Shown in pieces: positions 31,239 to 38,342 of a stretch of DNA of 38,342 bases. The translations under genes were made by a program, and so were the position numbers. The notes under the pieces were generated by a model. It did not search any database, was not told where the DNA came from, and was given only the letters and a program-made list of their open reading frames with translations. Each line of letters opens with the position of its first letter. Positions within the stretch are counted from its first letter, which is position 1. The stretch is from an uncultured Collinsella sp. (GTDB lineage Bacteria > Actinomycetota > Coriobacteriia > Coriobacteriales > Coriobacteriaceae), in assembly GCA_958407465.1 (NCBI GenBank), contig CATYIV010000020.1:1-38342 (forward strand), given 5' to 3'.

Positions 31239-32405
31239 TTAAGCGGTGAAGGGGTGAATCGTCACGCCCTTAACCACGCGGTTGACCGTGCCGGTGGGGC
31301 TCGGCGTATCGGGCGTGTTGCCCACGCGCACGGAGTTGAGCAGGCTGATAGCCTGGGCAAACATCACGAACGGCAGGGCAAGGTAGCCCTCGGGAAGCGC
31401 CTCGTAGCCCTTAAAGGTGAAGGACTCGCCCTCGTAGACGGTAGCGCCATCCTGCTGAACGGCAACGGTGTGCTGAGCGATCTTGTCGCCACCGATCTCG
31501 TTGAGGATGTCGATGTCGTACTGACGGGTGTAGGCGTCGTTGTTGACGAACACGAAGACGAGCGTCTTATCGTCGACGAAGGACTTAGGTCCGTGACGAT
31601 AGCCCATGGAGGTGTCGTAGGAAGTAGCGACCAGACCGTGAGCGAGCTCGAGGATCTTGAGCTGGCTCTCCTGGGCAAGGCCACCGAAGGAGCCAGAACC
31701 CAAGTAGGTCACGCGGTTGAAATCGCCAGCGAGGTAATCGGCGATCTCGGGCTCACGGGAGATGACCTCCTCGCCCATCTTGGCAATCGTCTCGACCCAC
31801 TCGGCCTTCTGCTCGTCAGAGGCAGTGTCGAAAATAAGGGTGGAGAGCAGGGTCATGCAGGAATAAGAACCGGTCATGGCGAAGCCCTTGTCGTTGGCGC
31901 GCGGAATGAGCAGCGTCAGCGCGTTGGGATCATCGGCAGACTCGACGGCGAGCTTGCCCTCGGGAGCGCAGGTGATGTTGAGGAACTTGACGTTGTGGAC
32001 GAGCTCCTTGGCAACGGCAACGGCGGCAAGGCTCTCGGGGCTGTTGCCAGAGCGGGCAAAGGAAACCACGAGCGTGGGATCCTCGGCGCGCAGGAAGTCG
32101 CGCGGGGCGCTCACGATGTCGGTCGTGGCGATGGGCTTAAAGTCGTAGAGATCAGTGTTGCCAGCGTGACGCAGGTACGGGGCGCAGGTATCGCCAACGT
32201 AGTCGGACGTACCGGCACCGGTGAAGACAACGGACAGACGACCCTCGCCCATAGCGCGAGCCTCGGCCAGGAAGGCCTCGATGGCCTCCTTGTTCTCGCG
32301 ATAGATGTTGAGCGTATCACGCCAAAGCTCGGGCTGCTGAGCAATCTCGGCCGTGGTGATCTGGGCGCCGAGCTCGGTGAGCTCCTCGACACTCTTCTCG
32401 AACAT
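31239..32405 (-). CDS. agaS: SIS-domain galactosamine-6-phosphate deaminase/isomerase (AgaS type)
   Basis: Protein of 388 aa with two SIS (sugar isomerase) domains, matching AgaS in length and layout. AgaS turns galactosamine-6-phosphate into tagatose-6-phosphate and ammonia. Visible blocks are VVFTGAGTSDYVGD, VVSFARSGNSPESLAA with the phosphate-binding Ser/Thr loop, YLGSGSFGGLAQESQLK and SYDTSMGYRHGPKSF. The ATG at 32405 is preceded by AGAGAGG. A palindromic CTGGTAGTAACCAG site lies 62 bp upstream, so the GntR regulator next door probably controls it. Its product feeds LacC and the bisphosphate aldolase. Confidence 0.9.
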   Translation of the reverse strand: MFEKSVEELTELGAQITTAEIAQQPELWRDTLNIYRENKEAIEAFLAEARAMGEGRLSVVFTGAGTSDYVGDTCAPYLRHAGNTDLYDFKPIATTDIVSAPRDFLRAEDPTLVVSFARSGNSPESLAAVAVAKELVHNVKFLNITCAPEGKLAVESADDPNALTLLIPRANDKGFAMTGSYSCMTLLSTLIFDTASDEQKAEWVETIAKMGEEVISREPEIADYLAGDFNRVTYLGSGSFGGLAQESQLKILELAHGLVATSYDTSMGYRHGPKSFVDDKTLVFVFVNNDAYTRQYDIDILNEIGGDKIAQHTVAVQQDGATVYEGESFTFKGYEALPEGYLALPFVMFAQAISLLNSVRVGNTPDTPSPTGTVNRVVKGVTIHPFTA

Positions 32406-32466
32406 TTCTAATACCTCTCTCTAGAAGTAATCCTCTGACGTGCAATTATACACTTCGGTTGGTTAT

Positions 32467-32480
32467 CTGGTAGTAACCAG
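32467..32480. promoter_or_regulatory. Candidate GntR operator upstream of agaS
   Basis: CTGGTAGTAACCAG, arms CTGGT/ACCAG. CTGGTAGTAACCA recurs exactly upstream of the mannose-class PTS operon (36760-36772). HutC-subfamily GntR proteins such as NagR and DasR bind TGGT...ACCA sites. Confidence 0.68.
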
Positions 32481-32519
32481 TTAAATGCAAAGAATCACCA
32501 TATGGAAACGATGCGAGCA

Positions 32520-33251
32520 CTAGTTACTGCGCTGGTGGTAAACCTTGTATTTAAACTGATCGGCACGAGCAACCGAGAGTGTGTACTCCACTACCTCGTT
32601 TGACTCGTTATACGTAGTCCTGACCAAATCGAGCACAGGCGAGCCCTCGACAATTCCCAAAAGGTGGGCATCGGTGGGACGGGCTATGCTCGCATAGAAC
32701 TCCTCTTCGGCCACGCGAATCTTTTGCTGAAAGTCCTGCTCAATCACATCGTAAAGCGGCTTACGCTCCAGCAGCGGTCGCTTTAGGGACAGAAATTGAC
32801 GAACCGGTAGATAGCTGCGTTCGACCATCATGGGCATGTTGTCGGCAGAACGAAGACGCTTGAGCTTAAAAATGCGATCACCGATACGCAATCCCATATG
32901 CTCAGCCAGATTCTTATCGGCCTCCATCTCGCAAAAATCGAGAATCGTGGTCTCGGGGTCGCGACCCATCGCGCGCATCTGCTCGGTAAAGCTGTAGGAC
33001 TGCATAAGATTGGTTGCCTTTGCCGAACGGTCGGTCACAAAGGTACCGCGACCGTGCTGCCGAACCACCAGTCCTAAACGCTCCAGTTCCTGCAGAGCCA
33101 GGCGTACCGTAGTGCGCGAGAGACCATAGCGCTCCGAAAGTTCGCGCTCGGAAGGAATCATGTCACCGGCGCGATATTCATGGTCAATCTTTTCGGTCAG
33201 AATATCGACCAGCTGATCGTACAGCGGTTGCTTACGCGCTCCGATCGCCAT
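32520..33251 (-). CDS. GntR-family (HutC subfamily) regulator
   Basis: Repressor of 243 aa. The winged helix-turn-helix covers residues 8-72 (YDQLVDILTEKI, MIPSERELSERYGLSRTTVRLALQEL, RQHGRGTFV). A UTRA ligand domain follows (SYSFTEQMRAMGRDPETTILDF through YTLSVARADQFKYKVYHQ). Relatives AgaR2, NagR and DasR sense amino-sugar phosphates. The ATG at 33251 has GGGAGGA five bases upstream. It sits between agaS and the mannose-class PTS, and TGGTAGTAACCA sites before both suggest that it represses both. Confidence 0.9.
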   Translation of the reverse strand: MAIGARKQPLYDQLVDILTEKIDHEYRAGDMIPSERELSERYGLSRTTVRLALQELERLGLVVRQHGRGTFVTDRSAKATNLMQSYSFTEQMRAMGRDPETTILDFCEMEADKNLAEHMGLRIGDRIFKLKRLRSADNMPMMVERSYLPVRQFLSLKRPLLERKPLYDVIEQDFQQKIRVAEEEFYASIARPTDAHLLGIVEGSPVLDLVRTTYNESNEVVEYTLSVARADQFKYKVYHQRSN

Positions 33252-33336
33252 CCTATCCTCCCTTTTGCTCGAATTCGGCTAACTACCTAGGGTGTTATGC
33301 ATTATCTGTCTGCCACACCCGAATCATTAAGAAAAC

Positions 33337-33370
33337 AAAAGCCGCGCGCTCTTTCGAGCACGCGGCTTTT
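33337..33370 (-). terminator. Terminator of the mannose-class PTS operon
   Basis: AAAAGCCGCG / CGCGGCTTTT with an inner GCTC/GAGC stem, followed on the minus strand by TTTTGTTTTC. The symmetric A/T flanks could let it act in both directions. Confidence 0.9.
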
Positions 33371-33436
33371 AACATACACATGGCTTAAGGGGTCGGGGTG
33401 TGAGCCGCGTAGGGACACACCCCTCAAGCTAGAGCC

Positions 33437-34519
33437 TTACCAGATGCTCGGCCAGAGACCAAGCGGGCCAGCGCCCAGGATGCCAAGGACGAAGAGCAGG
33501 AGAATGCCCTTGGTCGGGGTCCAGCTGTGCTTAGCGAACATGTAGTAAAGCAGCAGCGTAAGCATAAGCGGGACGAGCTTCGGGACGATGGTGTTGAGGG
33601 TGTCGGCAACAGAGAAGTTGACCGGATCCTCGGTAACGGTGCCGTAGGTAACAGACTCCATGCCGTTGCCCAGATCGGTGACGCCGCACTCGACAGCGTT
33701 GCCGTCGGCATCGGAAGCGGTGAGGGCGTTGCCGTCCTCATCGGTCATGGCGATGGTACCGGCCTCAGCGGTCTCGGTATCGATGCCCTCCATACCGGTG
33801 AAGTTCTCGGCCTCCTTCTCGGAGACGATCACGGTAGTAGCGGAGAGGCCACGGGTGGTGCCGTTGGGGATCTGGAGGTTGATCTGGGTGCCACCCATGG
33901 TGACGACCAGGCAACCGACGACGAAGACGCCCATGATGGAAGCGGCACGCGTGAAGGCCTGCATGTTGGCGGTCAGAGCGTCAATAGCGCTGGTGCCAAG
34001 CTTGTAGGACCAGTTCATGAGCCAGAAACGCAGAGCGAACTGGACGACGTTGAAGATCACCAGGAAGATGATCGGTGCAGCGGCGTTGCCGTTGATGGCC
34101 ATGTTGGAGGTGATGCCGGCCGTGATAGGCACGAGCGTCAGCCAGAACAGAGCGTCACCGATACCACCGAGCGGGCCCATTGCGGCGACGCGGACGGCGC
34201 GGATCGTGGGGATGTCAACCTTGTTCTGCTCGAGCGAAAGCACGATGCCCATAACAAAGGTGACAAGGAACGGGTGGGTGTTGAAGAACTCCAGGTTGTG
34301 GCTCATGGAAGCCGCGAGGTCGTTCTTGTTGGTGTGGATCTTCTCCAGACCGGGGATGATGGAGTAGAGCCAGCCAGCGGCCTGCATACGCTCGTAGTTG
34401 AACGAGGCCTGCAGGAAGCAGGAGCGCCAAGCCATCTTGTTGAGGGTCTTCTGGTCGAGCTGCGGAGCAGGAGTGAGATCCTCGTAGTGCTCCGGGATTA
34501 CATACTCATTAGATGCCAT
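33437..34519 (-). CDS. PTS mannose/fructose/sorbose-class IID, with insertion
   Basis: Membrane subunit of 360 aa that forms the channel with IIC. The family block is clear at LTKMAWRS-like LNKMAWRSCFLQASFNYERM (residues 26-45), GPLGGIGDALFW (115-126) and the C-terminal membrane segments (LVPLMLTLLLYYMF). Usual IID proteins are about 275-305 aa. Here about 70 extra acidic, Gly/Thr-rich residues lie at about 225-300 (for example TDEDGNALTASDADGNAVE). The ATG at 34519 has GGAGGTGA upstream inside the IIC gene, and the genes overlap by 11 nt. It is the last gene of the operon. Confidence 0.9.
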   Translation of the reverse strand: MASNEYVIPEHYEDLTPAPQLDQKTLNKMAWRSCFLQASFNYERMQAAGWLYSIIPGLEKIHTNKNDLAASMSHNLEFFNTHPFLVTFVMGIVLSLEQNKVDIPTIRAVRVAAMGPLGGIGDALFWLTLVPITAGITSNMAINGNAAAPIIFLVIFNVVQFALRFWLMNWSYKLGTSAIDALTANMQAFTRAASIMGVFVVGCLVVTMGGTQINLQIPNGTTRGLSATTVIVSEKEAENFTGMEGIDTETAEAGTIAMTDEDGNALTASDADGNAVECGVTDLGNGMESVTYGTVTEDPVNFSVADTLNTIVPKLVPLMLTLLLYYMFAKHSWTPTKGILLLFVLGILGAGPLGLWPSIW

Positions 34520-35309
34520 CTTCGAAGTCACCTCCGTCAGAAACAGCTGCACCCTTCAGCTCGGTCTGCTGCTGGAAGTCCCAGAAAGCGATGCCGAAGC
34601 CGATGAGAGCGAGGATGAGCAGAGCAGGGGTTGCCAGAGAATCGTTGGCAACGGTGATGAGCGCGAGGCCAAAGCCCATGAGGAAGAAGCCCCACATATC
34701 GCGGTTCATCATAACCTTGAGCAGGACGGCGAAGCCGACGAAGCGCATCATGCCGCCTGCAGCGGACAGACCGGTCTGCAGCCAAGTCGGGATGGCGGAA
34801 GCGATGGTCTGACCAATGGTAGCGCCAGCGATGAAGAACAGGGTGACGACGACAGCGAAGATCAGGCCGAGCAGAGCCATGGCGAAGTAGTTCAGGCGCT
34901 CGATGCCCTTGGTGTCCGCGTTATGAGCCATGTTATCGGCCGTGGACATAAGCGGGGACATAAGCGTGAAGACCAGGGTAACGCCGAGCTGACCAAGCAG
35001 AGCGAACGGAATGGCAAGGCCGACTGCCGCGTTGGGCTCGAGACCCGTAGCGATAGCGAGAATGGCTGCCATGATGCCGCCAATGACGGCGTTAGGCGGC
35101 TGAGCGCCTCCGATCGGCATGTTGCCGATCGTCATGAGCTGATAGGTACCACCCACGAGAAGACCGGTGTTGAGGTCGCCAAGGATAAGACCGATGACGG
35201 CGCCGGTGACGATGGGCTGATAGAGAGACTCGAGGAAGTCAAACTGGTCGATTGCCGCGATGAACGTAACAACGAAGACCAGAGCGATCTGGATGATCGA
35301 GTATTCCAT
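34509..35309 (-). CDS. PTS mannose/fructose/sorbose-class IIC
   Basis: Polytopic membrane component of 266 aa. Typical blocks are FIAAIDQFDFLESLYQPIV, GLILGDLNTGLLVGGTYQLM, IGGAQPPNAVIGGIMA and FVGFAVLLKVMMNRDMWGFF. It has about seven hydrophobic segments. The ATG at 35309 follows GAAAGGAGGAG. Sugar specificity cannot be read from sequence; the neighbours (agaS, nagA) suggest N-acetylgalactosamine or galactosamine. Its end overlaps the IID start by 11 nt. Confidence 0.92.
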   Translation of the reverse strand: MEYSIIQIALVFVVTFIAAIDQFDFLESLYQPIVTGAVIGLILGDLNTGLLVGGTYQLMTIGNMPIGGAQPPNAVIGGIMAAILAIATGLEPNAAVGLAIPFALLGQLGVTLVFTLMSPLMSTADNMAHNADTKGIERLNYFAMALLGLIFAVVVTLFFIAGATIGQTIASAIPTWLQTGLSAAGGMMRFVGFAVLLKVMMNRDMWGFFLMGFGLALITVANDSLATPALLILALIGFGIAFWDFQQQTELKGAAVSDGGDFEDGI

Positions 35310-35399
35310 CTTGCTCCTCCTTTCAAAATGTATGTACGCACTTTGGATATCACGTACAGAACGTCAGGGTTTCACTCCTGACAACGTGGATCACGAGGA

Positions 35400-35882
35400 T
35401 TACGAGAAGAGCTTGCTCGTGTCCTCAACAGGCGTGCTCGGAACGCGCCTGATCTCCAACTCCACCCCCAATTCCTGCAGCTCTTTAAACGCAGCGACAT
35501 CCTCGTCGTTAACTGCGACGGAGGTGGCGACTTGGCGCTTTCCTTCCGACATGTGCATGTTGCCGATGTTTACCTTCTTTATAGGCACACCGCCCTTGAC
35601 GAGCGTAAGCACGTCTTCCGGTGTTTCGGCCACGATGAAGATCTTCTGGCGCGGGCTCGCCTTGCCAATGACGTCGATGGTCTTCTGCAGGGAGAAGAAA
35701 CGCGTAGCGACGCCGGCGGGAGCGGCCATCTTCATGAGGTTCTGGCGCATGGTGTTGGACGCCACGTCGTCGTTGGCGACGAGGATGAGGTTGGAACCCA
35801 GAGTGGAGTTCCACTGGGTGGCAACCTGACCATGAACCAGTCGGTTATCGATGCGGGTAAGAAGAATGTTGGGTTCTGCCAT
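35400..35882 (-). CDS. PTS mannose/fructose/sorbose-class IIB
   Basis: Cytoplasmic IIB of 160 aa that passes phosphate from IIA to the incoming sugar. The phosphorylated residue is H17 in RIDNRLVHGQVATQW. Other family blocks are LILVANDDVASN, VLTLVKGGVPIKKVNIGNMH and KELQELGVELEIRRVP. The ATG at 35882 is preceded by AAAGGAAG about 11 bases away. It is intact, in contrast to the orphan paralog at 25610-26092, where this His is Tyr. Confidence 0.93.
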   Translation of the reverse strand: MAEPNILLTRIDNRLVHGQVATQWNSTLGSNLILVANDDVASNTMRQNLMKMAAPAGVATRFFSLQKTIDVIGKASPRQKIFIVAETPEDVLTLVKGGVPIKKVNIGNMHMSEGKRQVATSVAVNDEDVAAFKELQELGVELEIRRVPSTPVEDTSKLFS

Positions 35883-35918
35883 GTTGATCAGCTTCCTTTC
35901 GTTATTTGCTGACGACAG

Positions 35919-36200
35919 TTACTTGATCTCCTGAATCGCGTAACGCGAAACATCTACGACGGCTCCGGATCGGACTTTGATCTGGACCTTCTCGCCTTCG
36001 ATGCCTTTGACGGTTCCGTAGATACCGCCGGCGAAAAGAACCTCCTGACCCGGCTTGAGCTCGGTGTGGAGCTCCTTGAAGTACTTCTGCTTCTTCTTCA
36101 TGTTGATTTGCGACCAGATGGTGTAAATCAAGCCCATGATGACAAGCAAACCTAAAAGGGCGACCGAGGAGCTCAGGACGTTGGCTCCGAAATCGGCCAT
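35919..36200 (-). CDS. YajC-like small membrane protein in PTS operon
   Basis: Protein of 93 aa with one N-terminal membrane segment (SVALLGLLVIMGLIYTIW, residues 12-29), a basic stretch MKKKQKY, then the YajC-type soluble domain (LKPGQEVLFAGGIYGTVKGI, VQIKVRSGAVVDVSRYAI). YajC proper is an accessory part of the SecDF translocase. Copies inside mannose-class PTS operons also occur in streptococcal glycosaminoglycan loci, where their function is unclear. Its ATG overlaps the IIA stop (TAATG), so it is translated with the PTS and may help IIC/IID assembly. Confidence 0.85.
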   Translation of the reverse strand: MADFGANVLSSSVALLGLLVIMGLIYTIWSQINMKKKQKYFKELHTELKPGQEVLFAGGIYGTVKGIEGEKVQIKVRSGAVVDVSRYAIQEIK

Positions 36201-36643
36201 TAGATGCCGTCCTCGTCGCCGAAGATATCCTCTTCGTCGGAGCCGGCAACGGATGCGACCGTCTGGGCGGTGATGCCCGTCTGGCCAACGGTCACGGCCT
36301 GCTCGCCAAGCTCAGCGAGCGTGGCATTGCCGCGGAGGAACAGAAGCTCAATAACCATGGGGAGGTTAGTGCCGGTCAGAACTTCGACGTTGTCGACATC
36401 CTGGGCAATCATCATCGACTGGTTGAACGGGGTGCCGCCAAGCAGATCGGTAAAGACGAGCACGCCATCGCACTCCTCGCGCATGGCGGTAATAGCGGCG
36501 CGGAGATCCTCACCGTAGGAAGCAGCCTGGTCGCCCTCGAAAGGAACGACGGTAAAAGCGGGCTGGTCGCCGGCAACCATAGCGATAGCGCTTGCGAGGC
36601 CGGGTGCGAACTGTCCATGACCGGTAAGAATAAAGCCAACCAT
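36200..36643 (-). CDS. PTS mannose/fructose/sorbose-class IIA
   Basis: Cytoplasmic IIA of 147 aa, first gene of the operon. The phosphorylated His is H9 in FILTGHGQFAPGL. Other family blocks are VPFEGDQAASYGEDL, VLVFTDLLGGTPFNQS and VEVLTGTNLPMVIELL. It has an acidic C-terminal tail (GSDEEDIFGDEDG). The ATG at 36643 is preceded by GGAAGGGAAA. A CTGGTAGTAACCA operator candidate lies about 117 bp upstream. Confidence 0.93.
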   Translation of the reverse strand: MVGFILTGHGQFAPGLASAIAMVAGDQPAFTVVPFEGDQAASYGEDLRAAITAMREECDGVLVFTDLLGGTPFNQSMMIAQDVDNVEVLTGTNLPMVIELLFLRGNATLAELGEQAVTVGQTGITAQTVASVAGSDEEDIFGDEDGI

Positions 36644-36759
36644 TCAAATTTCCCTTCCGAAGGTATGTACGATCTGAGTCCGATGATTTTCGGAAGCCAG
36701 CGGGCGCTCGCCCTTAAAGCTTCTTGGAAAGCGTTCTTTGAAGACCAGTGGTTTCTCAA

Positions 36760-36772
36760 CTGGTAGTAACCA
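36760..36772. promoter_or_regulatory. Candidate GntR operator upstream of the mannose-class PTS
   Basis: CTGGTAGTAACCA, identical to the site before agaS. On the minus strand a TATAGT box (36790-36795) lies just upstream, so the site would fall at the start of the transcript. Related ACCAGT half-sites occur at 36744 and in 37039-37055. Confidence 0.65.
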
Positions 36773-36795
36773 CGTGACGTGTTGTTGTCACTATA

Positions 36796-37306
36796 TCACC
36801 CCAGAAGAGGCCGCTTTCGTTAATTCATACGGTAAAACGTTTTTGCACCGCTCACGGTGAAAAATCGACCGTTTACCGCTCGTTAACACTTCTACCTGCG
36901 GTTTTGAACCGTTTCAAAATGCTTTGGTAAAAGATCGGAACTCTTTTCGTGTCAATACAACGCAGGGCGGCTAAAAATAGCGTAAAGAAAAATTGCAGGT
37001 CATTGTGAAGATATGTGAATTGGTCTTTTTGACTTAATACCAGTTAGAACCAGTTTTGAGATTATCGGTGAACGGTAGTTTTCGACCGTTCACCGGAGAA
37101 TTGCAATCGTTTGCAGCTGTTTTCCCATATGGATTGGAGGGGACCCGATGAAGCGCTTGTGCGATCACGGGAAGTTTTGACATTTGTCCTCATCCCCCGC
37201 GCGCCAAACTCCAGCATCCAAAATGAGCTAATAGCTCACGCTAATCGTTTTCAATCATTACTTACTCAGTATCCGTAATTATTTATCGTTTATCGTTAAT
37301 TCTGAT
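36796..37306. promoter_or_regulatory. Long non-coding control region of the PTS operon
   Basis: About 500 bp without a gene and less GC-rich than its flanks. It holds ACCGTTTAC at 36868-36876, a direct ACCAGT repeat near 37039-37055, and a perfect 11-bp inverted repeat CGGTGAACGGT-N8-ACCGTTCACCG at 37066-37095. The sequence TTATCGTTTATCGTT lies near 37282-37297, before the next gene. Confidence 0.5.
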
Positions 37307-37322
37307 ATGATACAAGTATCAT
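37307..37322. promoter_or_regulatory. Palindrome before the DUF2975-XRE pair
   Basis: ATGATAC-AA-GTATCAT, perfect 7-bp arms, 24 bp before the ATG at 37346. It could be the operator of the downstream XRE protein. Confidence 0.45.
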
Positions 37323-37345
37323 CCAAAACGCCGATTGGAGGGATT

Positions 37346-37984
37346 ATGGCCCATCGAAACGCATCTATATCGAATGAAACCATCAGCCGCGAACAGACGA
37401 TAGCCAAACTGAGGAAGCTCGCTCGCATCTGCAAATGGGCCACGATCTGCATTACCACCGCGCTCGCTCTGGGACTCCTCGCAGTCATTGCGATTGACCT
37501 TCTACTCATACTGCCTGGCCTCTCCCAAGGCCCGTGTCTCCAATCCGTAGAACTTCAAGCCGGCGAAGGGCCGTGCCTTGCTATCGTCGGTACCGATGTG
37601 CAGGCCCCACTTATGCTCGTCGCACACGATGGTCACACTGCCATAGGGAGCCTCTTGATGACATGCCTCGCGCTTACCATCGCGATAAGCGTGCGCAGGC
37701 TTTTCTTCAACATTGAAAAGGAAGGCAGGCCCTTTGACCTTGAATGTAACCACACACTTCGTCGAGTAGGACATTTATTCCTTATCGGCGGCGTTGCCGT
37801 GAGGCTTCTTGGTGCCGTAATCACGGGAATGATACTCGCAGGATTTGGCGGCAGCTTTACGGATGCGTTCGTCGGCCAGCTATTCGAACCCTCCATGCTC
37901 TTTGCGGGCCTGATTATTTGCCTGATTGCCAGCGTCTTCCGCTACGGGTATATCCTGCAAAAACAAGATGACGAGTTGCTCTAG
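37346..37984 (+). CDS. DUF2975-type membrane protein
   Basis: Predicted inner-membrane protein of 212 aa with about four hydrophobic segments (TICITTALALGLLAVIAIDLLLILP, GSLLMTCLALTIAISV, LFLIGGVAVRLLGAVITGMIL, LFAGLIICLIASVFRYGYIL). The RRLFFNIEKEGRPFDLE stretch before the third segment is typical of DUF2975. The ATG at 37346 follows GGAGGG; the frame starts earlier (37307), but inside the palindrome. It is paired with a small XRE regulator 9 bp downstream, a common arrangement for this family. The function is unknown. Confidence 0.8.
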   Translation: MAHRNASISNETISREQTIAKLRKLARICKWATICITTALALGLLAVIAIDLLLILPGLSQGPCLQSVELQAGEGPCLAIVGTDVQAPLMLVAHDGHTAIGSLLMTCLALTIAISVRRLFFNIEKEGRPFDLECNHTLRRVGHLFLIGGVAVRLLGAVITGMILAGFGGSFTDAFVGQLFEPSMLFAGLIICLIASVFRYGYILQKQDDELL

Positions 37985-37993
37985 GGGGAATCC

Positions 37994-38233
37994 ATGATTA
38001 TTCTGCGGCTTGACCGCATGCTCGCCGAACGCAAGATCTCATCCAAAGAGCTTGCGGGACGTGTGGGCATCTCCCAGGTCAATATGTCACGCATTAAGAC
38101 GGGCAAGGTTTCTGCCATACGTTTTTCAACTCTTGACGCGATATGCCGAGCACTCGACTGCCAACCTGGCGATGTACTGGAATATATATCCGACGATGAA
38201 GCCGATAGCCTTTTTGGACTTAAAGATGAATAG
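37994..38233 (+). CDS. Small XRE-family (Cro/C1-type) regulator
   Basis: DNA-binding protein of 79 aa that is almost only a helix-turn-helix (SSKELAGRVGISQVNMSRIKTG, then STLDAICRALDCQPGDVLEYI). It is like the YozG-type partners of DUF2975 proteins. The ATG at 37994 follows AGGGGGAA. It is in one transcript with the membrane protein and probably regulates the pair through the palindrome at 37307-37322. The remaining bases to the window end (38234-38342) hold no recognisable gene. Confidence 0.87.
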   Translation: MIILRLDRMLAERKISSKELAGRVGISQVNMSRIKTGKVSAIRFSTLDAICRALDCQPGDVLEYISDDEADSLFGLKDE

Positions 38234-38342
38234 CCATAATTAAGCCGCCAATCACGTCCTCAACGCAGAAAGCCCGCCAGAACGACTTCTGAACTGCGCC
38301 CCAAATCTTGGACGCCCTAAATAGCGACTAGGCCGCAAGGGC

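Noticed and set aside
36796..37306. Hidden small gene or riboswitch in the long gap before DUF2975
   Set aside because: No open frame with a ribosome site and no recognisable riboswitch core was found; the repeats there look like protein-binding sites.

Overview
The window is about 38 kb of GC-rich bacterial DNA given over almost entirely to galactose-type sugar catabolism. Codon use, strong Shine-Dalgarno sites, lactose- and mannose-class PTS genes, a flavodiiron protein and repeated GC-rich intergenic hairpins suggest an anaerobic gut actinobacterium of the Coriobacteriia, most like Collinsella. That placement is inference from overall look; there is no rRNA or other marker gene here to confirm it.

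Layout. 63-3293: a class II (tagatose/fructose) bisphosphate aldolase, a divergent DeoR-type regulator and a flavodiiron protein. 3423-7617: a LacI-type regulator divergent from galK-galT (Leloir pathway). 7969-11089, minus strand: a tagatose-6-phosphate operon in the order lacA, lacB, lacX-like mutarotase, lacC. 11399-13018: an unknown membrane protein and a lone lactose-class PTS IIA. 13233-18195 and 18211-23140: two tandem paralogous modules, each made of a LacI regulator divergent from a lactose PTS IIBC and a 6-phospho-beta-galactosidase, followed by inverted-repeat units. 23260-25283: a LacR-like DeoR repressor divergent from galM. 25610-26409: an orphan mannose-class IIB lacking its active-site His, then tRNA-Thr(CGU). 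26588-29135: a YhcH-family protein, a nagA remnant and second copies of lacC and lacX. 29292-33251: flavodoxin, nagA, agaS and a GntR regulator. 33437-36643: a mannose-class PTS operon (IIA, YajC-like, IIB, IIC, IID). 37346-38233: a DUF2975 membrane protein with an XRE regulator.

How it fits together (inference from families). Lactose-type beta-galactosides enter by the lactose PTS and are cut by LacG to galactose-6-phosphate. LacAB makes tagatose-6-phosphate, LacC phosphorylates it and the aldolase splits it. Free galactose goes through GalM, GalK and GalT (no galE is in view). The mannose-class PTS with NagA and AgaS looks like an N-acetylgalactosamine route that also arrives at tagatose-6-phosphate, where the second LacC would take over.

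The most interesting signals are regulatory and repeated. The three LacI paralogs sit beside sites of one form, ATG-N3-ACGT-N3-CAT. A TGAACA-N4-CGAACA site, all in one orientation, lies before the aldolase, lacA, the lactose IIA and lacR. An ACCGTTYAC motif recurs before six sugar operons. A 135-bp two-hairpin repeat is 6 substitutions short of identical after both lacG genes, although the neighbouring proteins have diverged much further. Several other long inverted repeats fill the gaps between genes.
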